Of a stretch of 18,207 nt of DNA, positions 1 through 5,953 are shown piece after piece. How positions within the stretch are numbered: the first letter of the stretch is position 1; every line of letters starts with the position of its first letter. The translations under genes were made by a program, and so were the position numbers. The notes below the pieces were generated by a model. That model saw only the letters and a program-made list of their open reading frames with translations, did not search any database and was not told the DNA's origin. The DNA is taken from positions 1-18,207 of the forward strand of contig CAIXNZ010000077.1 of assembly GCA_903920975.1 (NCBI GenBank), read 5' to 3'. The DNA is from Candidatus Falkowiibacteriota bacterium. Lineage in GTDB: Bacteria; Patescibacteriota; Patescibacteriia; CAIXNZ01.

Positions 1-286
1 CAATGAATATATTCAGGCCAGATCTAAACACAAAATCTTTGCTAAAGTAATTGGTCCTGATACGGAAGCAATCAAAGCTTACAAGAAAGATGATAAAAAA
101 TTCTATAAAGAAACCAGACTAGTTGATCATAAAAAATTTCCCTTTTCCATTGAAATGAATATTTACGGACAGAAAATATCTTTTTTATCCTTCAAAGAGG
201 AAATGGGCATTATTATAGAAAGCACTGAAATTTCCCAAAATATGAAATATTTATTTGAGCTAGCCTGGCAAGGAGCCAAAATATAA
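1..286 (+). CDS. TrmB-family-like transcriptional regulator, C-terminal part (5' truncated by window edge)
   Basis: The open frame enters from the left edge and ends at TAA 284-286, giving about 94 residues with no start in the window. The visible part contains ARSKHKIFAKVIGP, then ETRLVDHKKFPFSIEMNIYG, a stretch IIIESTEIS and a final helix LFELAWQGAK. This order resembles the effector/C-terminal half of the TrmB-like winged-helix regulators common in Parcubacteria, where the DNA-binding domain would lie upstream and out of view. The C-terminal domain of this family is a sensor or dimerisation module whose ligand is generally unknown. The gene ends just before a strong hairpin and faces the leftward trmD locus convergently. 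The family call rests on pattern memory only; the DNA-binding half cannot be seen. Confidence 0.6.
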   Translation, partial: NEYIQARSKHKIFAKVIGPDTEAIKAYKKDDKKFYKETRLVDHKKFPFSIEMNIYGQKISFLSFKEEMGIIIESTEISQNMKYLFELAWQGAKI

Positions 287-295
287 TATCTAAAC

Positions 296-331
296 AAAAA
301 AGCTCCCAAGTTCAATTCGGAGCTTTTTTTA
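296..331. terminator. Bidirectional rho-independent terminator
   Basis: Arms AGCTCC (301-306) and GGAGCT (319-324) enclose a 12-nt loop. A run of A lies on the left and T7 on the right, so it can terminate both the rightward regulator gene and the leftward trmD-locus transcript. Confidence 0.85.
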
Positions 332-344
332 TCTTAAAATAAAT

Positions 345-419
345 TTAGAGCTTTTTCTTCTGTTTAGTTCTCCACTCTTCAATTTTTTTATGATGCCCAG
401 ATAACAAAACCTTTGGCAC
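345..419 (-). pseudogene. trmD': Orphan C-terminal tail of a second trmD
   Basis: Read leftward from 419, this stretch encodes 24 residues, VPKVLLSGHHKKIEEWRTKQ followed by KKKL, then TAA at 345-347. This is the characteristic C-terminal end of TrmD (VPxVLLSGxHxKIxxWR). An in-frame stop directly precedes it, so no complete gene is possible. The intact trmD 120 bp away ends in a related but clearly different version (VPEVLLSGHHGKITDWR). The two differ at many DNA positions, so this is not a recent tandem copy. The fragment abuts the bidirectional terminator exactly as a native gene end would. It is probably the residue of a former resident trmD, separated from the present copy by repeat unit A. 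Confidence 0.8.
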
Positions 420-428
420 TTATTTTTT

Positions 429-546
429 AAGTCTTTAGAAAATAGTCTTAGCTGCTAGTTTGGTTATTGGTTTTTGGTCTTTAGTAAAAAACCGATTACT
501 AACGACTGATAACTAATCCAATCTCTAAGACCAACTCCTAATGACC
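429..546. repeat. IVS-type hairpin repeat, unit A (no ORF inside)
   Basis: About 118 bp that aligns along its whole length with unit C (1719-1836). Shared words include GTCTTTAGTAAAAAA in the middle, a TTACTAA-GACT-ATAACTA block, and the right end AGAC..ACTCCTAAT. Left and right halves are imperfect inverted repeats of each other, so transcripts should fold into a long mismatched hairpin. The right end overlaps the last codons and TAG stop of trmD: the final Ile-Gly-His-stop is encoded by repeat sequence. Its left side adjoins the orphan trmD tail. Confidence 0.75.
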
Positions 547-1188
547 AATTTTTCTTTTCTTCCCTATGCGCCAATCGGTAATTTTACCGTGATGACCTGA
601 CAAAAGGACTTCGGGAACTTTCCAATTTTTAAATTTTTCCGGCTTTGTATATTGCGGATATTCTGATTCATTTTCCTTACTGAATGATTCGTCTTTGGGT
701 GATTCTAGATTACCCAAAACTCCTGGCAAGAGGCGAGTGATGCCATCAATCAAAATCATGGCCGGAATTTCACCGCCAGTTAAAACATAGTTGCCAATGG
801 AAATTTCTTCATCAACCAATTTTTCAGCCACGCGGTTATCAACGCCCTCATATCTGCCGCAAATCATAATGAGCTGGTCATATTTTCTTAAGCGCCTCAA
901 ATCTTTTTGAGTCAGAGTTTTGCCGCGCGCGGAAAATAAAATTACTCGGCATTTCTTTTTTCTTTTTATACTTTTAAGCGCTTTGTAAATTGGTTCAATT
1001 TTTAATACCATGCCAGCGCCGCCACCATAAGGCGTATCATCAACTGATTTATATTTATTTTCAGCAAAGTGGCGCAAATCAGTAAATTTTATGTCAATAA
1101 TTTCCTTTAACTGCGCGCGCTTAACCATGGCCTTGGAAAAATAAGACTCAAAGATGTCGGGAAAAATTGTGATGATATTGAATTGCAT
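538..1188 (-). CDS. trmD: tRNA (guanine-37-N1)-methyltransferase TrmD
   Basis: A SPOUT-class enzyme that methylates G37 at N1 next to the anticodon using SAM, which prevents +1 frameshifting; it acts as a homodimer in the cytosol. Visible marks are MQFNIITIFPDIF at the N-terminus, DTPYGGGAGMVLKIEPI (51-67), the trefoil-knot SAM site MICGRYEGVDNRV (108-120) and EISIGNYVLTGGEIPAMILI (128-147), then YPQYT (177-181) and VPEVLLSGHH (191-200). At 216 aa it is slightly short, and the last residues and stop are supplied by repeat unit A. The ATG at 1188 precedes the conserved start motif, with no clear SD. The gene lies between repeat A downstream and the IVS-type element upstream. Transcription probably comes through that element from the extended -10 near 1880. 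It is likely functional, and may have replaced an older trmD whose tail remains at 345-419. Confidence 0.96.
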   Translation of the reverse strand: MQFNIITIFPDIFESYFSKAMVKRAQLKEIIDIKFTDLRHFAENKYKSVDDTPYGGGAGMVLKIEPIYKALKSIKRKKKCRVILFSARGKTLTQKDLRRLRKYDQLIMICGRYEGVDNRVAEKLVDEEISIGNYVLTGGEIPAMILIDGITRLLPGVLGNLESPKDESFSKENESEYPQYTKPEKFKNWKVPEVLLSGHHGKITDWRIGKKRKIGH

Positions 1189-1194
1189 AATTTT

Positions 1195-1713
1195 TTAGTC
1201 TTTGGTAGATAGTCTTAGCTTATAGTTTAGTTATTGGTTTTTAGTCTTAGGTAATTAAAATTTATTCCAGGCCTGATTTAAGCGAAATAATTGCTTACTA
1301 ATTGTTTCATACTCATTAATCAGCTTGACGCATAACCCCAAATTAATTAAATCGCTATATAAATCCTTGCACTGGCAGAGACCTACTTGGGTTTCGTTGG
1401 ATTCCGCCATTGCATCTACTAAATATTTCTGAAACCCTGCCCTTTGATGCTTTTTCGCAAAACCTTCGGCGATAAGGCGCGGAATTGCTTTTGAGGATCT
1501 TAATAGTTGATTAGCTAAATCAAATTTCTCATTTTTTGGCAATTTCGGGATAATTTGTTTAATAACTAGGAGGGAACAATCATAAGAACGAGTATAAACG
1601 TCCAAATCTTTATAGCTGTTTATTTTTTTATTTTTATATGTATATTCCATTATAATAAACTTATAACTTATGACTAATTACTTATCTGATGTCTCAGACC
1701 AACTCCTAATGCC
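1195..1713 (-). mobile_element. IVS-like element: hairpin repeat unit B with a four-helix-bundle ORF in its loop
   Basis: The left arm (about 1195-1257) matches the left halves of units A and C. The right arm (about 1655-1713, ending AGACCAACTCCTAATG) matches their right halves. The four-helix-bundle gene occupies the middle. The arms are imperfect inverted repeats of each other, for example TTAG-N3-TTGGT at one end against the complement TTAG-GAG-TTGGT at the other. This is the architecture known for 23S rRNA intervening sequences (protein gene in the loop of a long stem), but here it sits between protein genes. Mobility is inferred from repeat copies and family history, and no transposase is present. 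Confidence 0.6.
1255..1650 (-). CDS. Four-helix-bundle protein (23S rRNA intervening-sequence protein family)
   Basis: A 131-aa protein, close to the usual family length of about 115-130. The hallmark segment is NQLLRSSKAIPRLIAEGFAK (47-66), followed by an amphipathic helix with a Gly-Phe-x-Lys-Tyr-Leu motif (72-77) and AMAESNETQVGL (80-91). Helices cover nearly the whole chain. Family members are encoded inside 23S rRNA intervening sequences in Leptospira, Coxiella and others, and occur as free-standing genes in CPR genomes. They form homopentameric bundles of unknown biochemical role and are structurally related to the Avd protein of diversity-generating retroelements. Here the gene lies between two inverted arms and upstream of trmD in the same direction. 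No SD precedes the ATG. Function is unknown; the family call is firm. Confidence 0.88.
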   Translation of the reverse strand: MEYTYKNKKINSYKDLDVYTRSYDCSLLVIKQIIPKLPKNEKFDLANQLLRSSKAIPRLIAEGFAKKHQRAGFQKYLVDAMAESNETQVGLCQCKDLYSDLINLGLCVKLINEYETISKQLFRLNQAWNKF

Positions 1714-1718
1714 TTTTT

Positions 1719-1836
1719 GCAGTCCTTGGTAAACGGTCTGAGCAGATAGACAAGTCATTGGCTTATTGTCTTTAGTAAAAAAACCAATTACTAATGACTA
1801 ATAACTATTCTAACGTCTCAGACTTACTCCTAATTT
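1719..1836. repeat. IVS-type hairpin repeat, unit C (no ORF inside)
   Basis: About 118 bp in the same left-half/right-half order as unit A. The halves are imperfect inverted repeats: GTAAACGGTCTGAG in the left half pairs with the complement GTAAGTCTGAG in the right half. Differences from unit A are largely transitions (A/G, C/T), which tend to preserve RNA pairing. It starts a few bases beyond the right arm of the ORF-bearing unit, so two units lie in tandem here. The block would form part of the long leader of the trmD-locus transcript. Confidence 0.7.
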
Positions 1837-1875
1837 AAGCCCTAAGCCCATAGCTCCGAGCTCAAAGCTAAATAG

Positions 1876-1884
1876 ATTATACCA
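1876..1884 (-). promoter_or_regulatory. Extended -10 promoter for the IVS-type gene and trmD
   Basis: On the minus strand the sequence reads TGGTATAAT, an extended -10 (TGnTATAAT), just after the terminator of the upstream secreted-protein gene. No good -35 lies 17 bp upstream, as expected for an extended -10. The leader to the four-helix gene would be about 220 nt and contain repeat C and the right arm of unit B. Confidence 0.5.
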
Positions 1885-1895
1885 CATCGATAAAC

Positions 1896-1928
1896 AAAAA
1901 ATCTCCGACACATTGCGGAGATTTTTTA
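1896..1928 (-). terminator. Rho-independent terminator of the secreted-protein gene
   Basis: Arms ATCTCCG (1901-1907) and CGGAGAT (1916-1922) with an 8-nt loop. An A-run on the left gives the U-tract in the leftward direction, and T6 on the right makes it usable in both directions. Confidence 0.85.
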
Positions 1929-1940
1929 ATATTTAAAAGA

Positions 1941-2696
1941 TTACAATAGTGGTCTGGCAATCGGATAGCTGTAAACTATTGAATCATCAAAATAAGCAAT
2001 ACCTAATTGATAATTAACTCCTTTTAATTGAATCGCCTTTTCAACAGTTATGGGTCTTAAAGCCAAATTTTCATCATTTTGATTCACATAAAAAAGAGAA
2101 TTGTCAGTCACGCCCTGAATAATCAGCCCCTTCAGTTCCGCAATTTCTGGCATGTCAGTAAAAATTATTTTGCCATCATTTAATATTTGAACATGGTAAA
2201 CCTTAGTTGTCTCGAGGTTAGTATTTGGCAATGCTTTATAATAATCAGTATTAGCGCTGACCATTGAATTTTTGACAACCTCAATTAAGCGCTGGGCGCA
2301 AACCGGACTAATGCGAACCTTGGGGTCGCTAGTATAACGGCCAGTGGAAAAAATTTCAGCATCTTGGCATAACTGCTTATCATAAATAACATTCTCAGTT
2401 AATGTATTAAGTTCATTATTAATCATAGAAACTGGACTCGTGGTTGTTTCATCTTCTTTCACCCTAGGCATATAAAATAACTTTTCAATCATGTTGGCCT
2501 CAATATAACCGCTTAAAAAAGAAGGTGAATCCGGAATTTCGTGGAAATGATATTCTCCATTTTCCAATCCATATATTAGACAATTTTTTTGACAGTCATG
2601 CCCGCCATACTGATCCAGTTGCCCAGGGCTAGCCCAAACCATGGCCGGACTAAATAGCAAGCTAAAAATAGTTGTGATAAATAATGCTCTTTTCAT
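1941..2696 (-). CDS. Secreted protein with N-terminal YHYH-like motif, function unknown
   Basis: A 251-aa protein with a clear signal peptide (MKRALF, hydrophobic core, VWA-SP at about 22-24). Immediately after cleavage comes GQLDQYGGHDCQKNC (25-39) and then GLENGEYHFH (43-52). This resembles the small His-rich modules (GxxDxxGGH...YHxH) at the start of many exported bacterial proteins, where His and Cys may bind metal. H33, C35, C39, H50 and H52 are the candidate ligands. The remaining ~200 residues contain one further Cys pair (C110/C133 region) and a predicted alpha/beta domain that I do not recognise. The gene has its own terminators on both sides, so it is a single-gene unit. A TATTAA box about 15 nt before the ATG (2712-2717) may be its -10. 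It interrupts what is often an rpsP-rimM-trmD cluster. Confidence 0.7.
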   Translation of the reverse strand: MKRALFITTIFSLLFSPAMVWASPGQLDQYGGHDCQKNCLIYGLENGEYHFHEIPDSPSFLSGYIEANMIEKLFYMPRVKEDETTTSPVSMINNELNTLTENVIYDKQLCQDAEIFSTGRYTSDPKVRISPVCAQRLIEVVKNSMVSANTDYYKALPNTNLETTKVYHVQILNDGKIIFTDMPEIAELKGLIIQGVTDNSLFYVNQNDENLALRPITVEKAIQLKGVNYQLGIAYFDDSIVYSYPIARPLL

Positions 2697-2784
2697 AAGG
2701 ATTTGCTTAATTTAATAGTGCTTACAAATTACCAAATAATCAAATGATATGCAAGTGCAAATGCTGAGGATAGGTTAAAATAGA

Positions 2785-2815
2785 AAAACCCCCCCGCGAC
2801 GCGGGGAGGTTTTTC
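2785..2815 (-). terminator. GC-rich terminator after khpA
   Basis: AAAAACC plus a C-run and CGC pair with GCG, a G-run and GGTTTTT around a GAC loop. The stem is extremely GC-rich for this AT-rich DNA. It lies just downstream of the khpA stop and has T-tracts in both directions. Confidence 0.9.
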
Positions 2816-2829
2816 ATTTATCTAAGATA

Positions 2830-3147
2830 TTAGATCTTTAAATCGTCAACCACGTCTGTGTTGATTTCTTCAGATCGGCGAGGGCGTTTTGATCCCTCTG
2901 GTTCATTGATCTTCAGATTAACACGAGCGTTGTTCTTGGCGCCAATAATTTTTAAAAGGGTGCGGATGGCGCGGGCTGTGTTGCCTTGTTTGCCGATCAC
3001 ATATCCGATATCGGCTTGGTTGATGTTTAGTGTCAATAAGACGCCCATTTCATCAACTGTTCTGTCAACTTTCACATCGCCAGGATTACCTACGATGTTC
3101 TTAACAATGTACTCAACAAATTCGACCTCTGGATGTTTATCTGCCAT
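2830..3147 (-). CDS. khpA: KH-domain RNA-binding protein KhpA
   Basis: A 105-aa small KH protein. After VEFVEYIVKNIVGNPGDVKV it has VDEMGVLLTLNI, then the nucleic-acid-gripping GKQG loop inside IGYVIGKQGNTARAIRTLL (47-65), and an acidic/basic tail (about 84-105). KhpA proteins bind RNA, partner with KhpB/Jag in Firmicutes and influence cell division and elongation. The rpsP-khpA neighbourhood is the standard place for this gene. It has its own near-consensus promoter (3253-3280), a ~99-nt leader with two stable hairpins, and its own terminator. AAAGGAG lies unusually far (about 16 nt) from the ATG, but the intervening AGGT-TTCAC-ACCT can fold and bring it closer. Confidence 0.93.
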   Translation of the reverse strand: MADKHPEVEFVEYIVKNIVGNPGDVKVDRTVDEMGVLLTLNINQADIGYVIGKQGNTARAIRTLLKIIGAKNNARVNLKINEPEGSKRPRRSEEINTDVVDDLKI

Positions 3148-3246
3148 AGGTGTGAAACCTTTGCTCCTTTTAATCGGAAAAACCGAATAAAAGCTTAATT
3201 TTTAAACCGGAATCCTCAAAATCCGAGGATCATCCGTTTAACGGAT
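3148..3246 (-). promoter_or_regulatory. Structured 5' leader of khpA
   Basis: From the predicted start near 3246 the RNA begins directly with ATCCGT/ACGGAT arms (3232-3246). A second hairpin with arms ATCCTC and GAGGAT follows (3212-3230). Near the gene are a short CGG/CCG hairpin (about 3173-3184), an AAAGGAG SD, and the small AGGT/ACCT hairpin between SD and ATG. No known riboswitch class is recognised. The first stem at the 5' end could protect the RNA or regulate it. Confidence 0.5.
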
Positions 3247-3252
3247 AATAAT

Positions 3253-3280
3253 ATTATATCATAATCATAAAAAATGTCAA
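3253..3280 (-). promoter_or_regulatory. Near-consensus sigma-70 promoter of khpA
   Basis: On the minus strand TTGACA (3280-3275), a 16-bp spacer and TATAAT (3258-3253): both boxes match consensus exactly. The predicted start is near 3246. Confidence 0.85.
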
Positions 3281-3295
3281 CCCTCTTTTTACAAA

Positions 3296-3332
3296 AAATA
3301 AAAAAACGCCCAGTTAAACAAGGCGTTTTTTC
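3296..3332. terminator. Terminator after rpsP
   Basis: AAAAACGCC (3302-3310) pairs with GGCGTTTTT (3322-3330), with A- and T-runs on either side. It lies just downstream of the rpsP stop and upstream of the khpA promoter, so the two genes are separately transcribed. Confidence 0.88.
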
Positions 3333-3341
3333 TATATAAAT

Positions 3342-3707
3342 TTAAACTTGAGGTTTTGGAGCTTCCTCAGCCTGAGGAACAACTGGAGCCACTGTTTTGG
3401 CAGTCTCTCCTTGCTCTTTTTTGATTTTGGCCTGGCGTTTTTTGGAAATTTTAGTGACTTTTTTCTTTTTTCCCTCAACTAAGCCTTTAGTAACTAACAT
3501 ATTCCAAATTGTATCGCTGGGCTGAGCGCCCTTAGAAATCCAGTACTTGATTCTATCGGCCTCTAATTTCAGCTCTTTAGTGCGTGGATTGTAAAACCCC
3601 ACATTTTCCAAATATGTTCCCCAGGGATCTTTAGTTTTTTCGCAGACAATTAGCCTAAAAGTTGGCTCTTTTGTCTTGCCCTTTCGTGAAAGTTTAATAG
3701 CCAGCAT
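3342..3707 (-). CDS. rpsP: Small-subunit ribosomal protein bS16
   Basis: A 121-aa protein. The N-terminal ~80 residues are a complete bS16: MLAIKLSRKGKTKEPTFRLI, then VGFYNPRTKEL (36-46), IKYWISKGAQPSDTIWNML (53-71). A Lys-rich stretch (about 78-97) and an Ala/Pro/Glu-rich tail extend past the core, as in many bS16 proteins. bS16 stabilises the 5' domain of 16S rRNA during 30S assembly. Upstream on the minus strand is TTGACT-17-TAACAT, giving a leader of roughly 45 nt without a recognisable SD. Downstream neighbours are khpA and, further on, trmD, a usual gene order, but no rimM is present between them. Confidence 0.96.
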   Translation of the reverse strand: MLAIKLSRKGKTKEPTFRLIVCEKTKDPWGTYLENVGFYNPRTKELKLEADRIKYWISKGAQPSDTIWNMLVTKGLVEGKKKKVTKISKKRQAKIKKEQGETAKTVAPVVPQAEEAPKPQV

Positions 3708-3757
3708 AGTAAAATAAAAAAATTAACTCATGTAGTTAAAGTTGTTTAGTAATTATT

Positions 3758-3786
3758 ATGTTATATTATAAATACTTAAAAGTCAA
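3758..3786 (-). promoter_or_regulatory. Promoter of rpsP
   Basis: TTGACT (3786-3781), 17-bp spacer, TAACAT (3763-3758) on the minus strand. An alternative TATAAC lies two bases closer. Confidence 0.6.
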
Positions 3787-3814
3787 GGCGTTATCTAAGG
3801 TAAGCCTAAAATCA

Positions 3815-3843
3815 TTGACAAAATTAGGTTTTTATGCTATACT
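3815..3843 (+). promoter_or_regulatory. Near-consensus promoter of the surface-protein operon
   Basis: TTGACA (3815-3820), 17-bp spacer, TATACT (3838-3843). The ATG is only 16 nt beyond the -10, so the mRNA would start about 10 nt before the start codon, with no SD. Confidence 0.85.
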
Positions 3844-3859
3844 TTGATATAAAAATATT

Positions 3860-5929
3860 ATGACTTATATATTTTTAGCAAGAACAAATAAGCTCATTTG
3901 TATAGCTATATTATTGATATCAGCTTTGGTTTTGTGTTTTCCTAAAACTGCCAGCGCCGCAACTGACACTTTCCCGAAATTAGCCAATTATTATTTTCTT
4001 TGGAATATTAATGATGAAGCTCAAATCACTGAATTAGCCAAATGGAATGTGGTAACTTTGTCTCCGCCTGCCCTTGAATACAGCCCGAATATTATAAAAA
4101 AACTTAGGGAAAAAAATCCTAAAATTACAATTTTAGCTTATTTTGCCATTCAGGAAATACCTTATGACCAAAAATTACTCTCCACTACTACAAATTGGAA
4201 AACCATATATGATGCTGCTGATCAAAATAATTGGTGGCTGAAAGATGCCAGTGGGCAACACATCACCTTATGGCCAGGCGCTTGGTATATTAATGCTTCT
4301 AGTTTGGCGCCTAAAGATAAAAATGGCAAAAATTGGCTGGATTATGTACCTCAATATGTCAATGATACTTTTTATAAAAAATATGATTTTGACGGTGTGT
4401 TTTTTGATAATACTTGGGATAATATTTCTTTTATCAGCCCGACTATTGATATTAATGGCGATGGCATTGCAGAATCAAAAGCCGCGGTTGACCAAGCCTG
4501 GAAAGATGGCTTAAGCCAAATAATTACTAAAACCAGACAACTAGCTCCAAATAAAATTATTATTGCTAATGGCAATTCAAATTACTTTAATAATCTATTA
4601 AATGGCAGATTACAAGAACAATTCCCAATTTATTATGAAGGTGGCTGGACTAACAGTGAAAAAATGTATTTACAATCCAATCTTGGATATTCTCCCCAAT
4701 TTTCAACCCTTAACGTCAATACTAATAACACTGGTGTACAAGATGACTATCAAAAAGTTCGTTTTGGCATGGCATCGGCATTATTGGGCGATGGTTATTA
4801 CAGCTTTGATTATGGCGATATGGGTCATGACAAATTATGGTGGTATGACGAATACAATTATTATTTGGGACAGGCAAAATCAAGCCCAAAAAATTTACTT
4901 AATTCAAATAACTCAAATTTAACGGCCGGGGTTTGGCAGCGTGATTTTCAAAATGCTGTTGTTTTAATAAATTCTACTAACTCTGAGCAAAAAATTAATT
5001 TTGAAGTTGAGTATGAAAAAATTAAGGGTACTCAGGATCAGAAAACTAACAATGGCGCGGTAATAAAAAATGCTACCTTGTCTGCCAATGACGGCTTAAT
5101 TCTTTTGCGTCGAATTGAGGAAATAAAAAATAGCCCATATTTCAACGGCTCCTTTATCCGTGTTTTTAATTCAAGCGGCGATTTACAAAGAAACGGCTTC
5201 TTTTTATATGAAAATCAATTTCGTGGCAATAACATTATTGCCAAAAAGGATATTAATAAGGATAATAAATTGGAAATAATTGTCGCCGATGAAAGTAAAA
5301 TTACAATATATGATCTTGATAAAAATGTATTAACCTCTTTTTATCCTTATGGCACCAAATATAATAAAGGTTTAAATTATGACCTATCTGATATTGATAA
5401 CGAAGGTAATTTTGAAATCATAACTGGCACGGCAAATGGCGCGGCACCTCTAGTTAAAATTTTCAGTAATAAGGGTAAGGAAATAAATACTGGTTTTAAT
5501 GCTTATGCCAAAAACTTTAAGGGCGGTGTTAATGTTGCGGTTTGCGATTTCAAAGGCAACGGAGTAAAAAGCATTGTCACAGGCGCCGGGTTTATGGGCG
5601 GTTCTTCTGTAAAAATTTTTAGCACCAGTGGCAAATTGCAGGGAGCAGCTTATGCCTATGCCAAAACTTTCAAAGGCGGCGTTTATGTTGCCTGCGGCGA
5701 TGTAAATGGCGATAAAAAAGATGAAATAGTAACTGGCGCTGGTTTTAGCGGCAGTCCACAGATAAGAATCTTTACTTCAAAATTTACTGTAATCGGTAAA
5801 AGCTTTTGGCCTTTTGACAAGACTAATAAAAACGGGGTGCGCGTCGTTGCCAATGATATAGATGGCAATGGCATAGCTGAAATATTGACAGCCAGCCCAA
5901 CAACTTTTACCACCGCGTTAACCAAATAA
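3860..5929 (+). CDS. Secreted glycosidase-like protein with C-terminal FG-GAP/VCBS-type propeller repeats
   Basis: A 689-aa exported protein. A signal peptide covers 1-33 (hydrophobic core 12-26, TASA-A cleavage). Residues ~40-345 look like a TIM-barrel glycoside-hydrolase-like domain of the putative GHL15 type. Supporting marks are LANYYFLWNI, KITILAYFAIQEI (88-100), the strand-end acid motif YDFDGVFFDN (175-184), IIIANGNS (233-240) and SFDYGD (315-320). The acids in DFDGVFFDN are candidate catalytic residues. A calcium-loop-like DINGDGIAES (197-206) sits inside the barrel. Residues ~425-689 hold five repeats carrying loops such as DINKDNKLEI (464), DIDNEGNFEI (511), DVNGDKKDEI (614) and DIDGNGIAEI (666), typical of FG-GAP/VCBS propeller blades used for adhesion. 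It is first in an operon with the Ig-like protein (24-nt gap). A role in polysaccharide contact or cleavage at the surface is inferred; the substrate is unknown. Confidence 0.78.
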   Translation: MTYIFLARTNKLICIAILLISALVLCFPKTASAATDTFPKLANYYFLWNINDEAQITELAKWNVVTLSPPALEYSPNIIKKLREKNPKITILAYFAIQEIPYDQKLLSTTTNWKTIYDAADQNNWWLKDASGQHITLWPGAWYINASSLAPKDKNGKNWLDYVPQYVNDTFYKKYDFDGVFFDNTWDNISFISPTIDINGDGIAESKAAVDQAWKDGLSQIITKTRQLAPNKIIIANGNSNYFNNLLNGRLQEQFPIYYEGGWTNSEKMYLQSNLGYSPQFSTLNVNTNNTGVQDDYQKVRFGMASALLGDGYYSFDYGDMGHDKLWWYDEYNYYLGQAKSSPKNLLNSNNSNLTAGVWQRDFQNAVVLINSTNSEQKINFEVEYEKIKGTQDQKTNNGAVIKNATLSANDGLILLRRIEEIKNSPYFNGSFIRVFNSSGDLQRNGFFLYENQFRGNNIIAKKDINKDNKLEIIVADESKITIYDLDKNVLTSFYPYGTKYNKGLNYDLSDIDNEGNFEIITGTANGAAPLVKIFSNKGKEINTGFNAYAKNFKGGVNVAVCDFKGNGVKSIVTGAGFMGGSSVKIFSTSGKLQGAAYAYAKTFKGGVYVACGDVNGDKKDEIVTGAGFSGSPQIRIFTSKFTVIGKSFWPFDKTNKNGVRVVANDIDGNGIAEILTASPTTFTTALTK

Positions 5930-5953
5930 ATACTAATCTGTTAAACTATATAT

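Noticed and set aside
1195..1713. 23S rRNA intervening sequence in an rRNA gene
   Set aside because: No rRNA sequence flanks the element; it lies between trmD and a secreted-protein gene.
429..1836. Possible CRISPR-like or tandem direct repeat array
   Set aside because: Units are ~118 bp, imperfect, internally palindromic and separated by whole genes; no regular short repeats with equal spacers.
1255..1836. Diversity-generating retroelement (the four-helix protein resembles Avd; similar repeats could be TR/VR)
   Set aside because: No reverse transcriptase is present, and differences between repeat copies are transitions of all kinds rather than changes confined to template adenines.
2858..3190. 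Rightward 110-codon open frame
   Set aside because: It is antisense to khpA and its promoter-proximal leader; the translated product shows no family motif while khpA does.
3148..3246. Known riboswitch or ribosomal-protein leader upstream of khpA
   Set aside because: Two simple hairpins only; no recognised conserved core. Kept as an unclassified structured leader.
4245..5925. Several other-frame and antisense open frames inside the glycosidase-like gene
   Set aside because: All lie within a gene with convincing domains and have composition typical of shadow frames.
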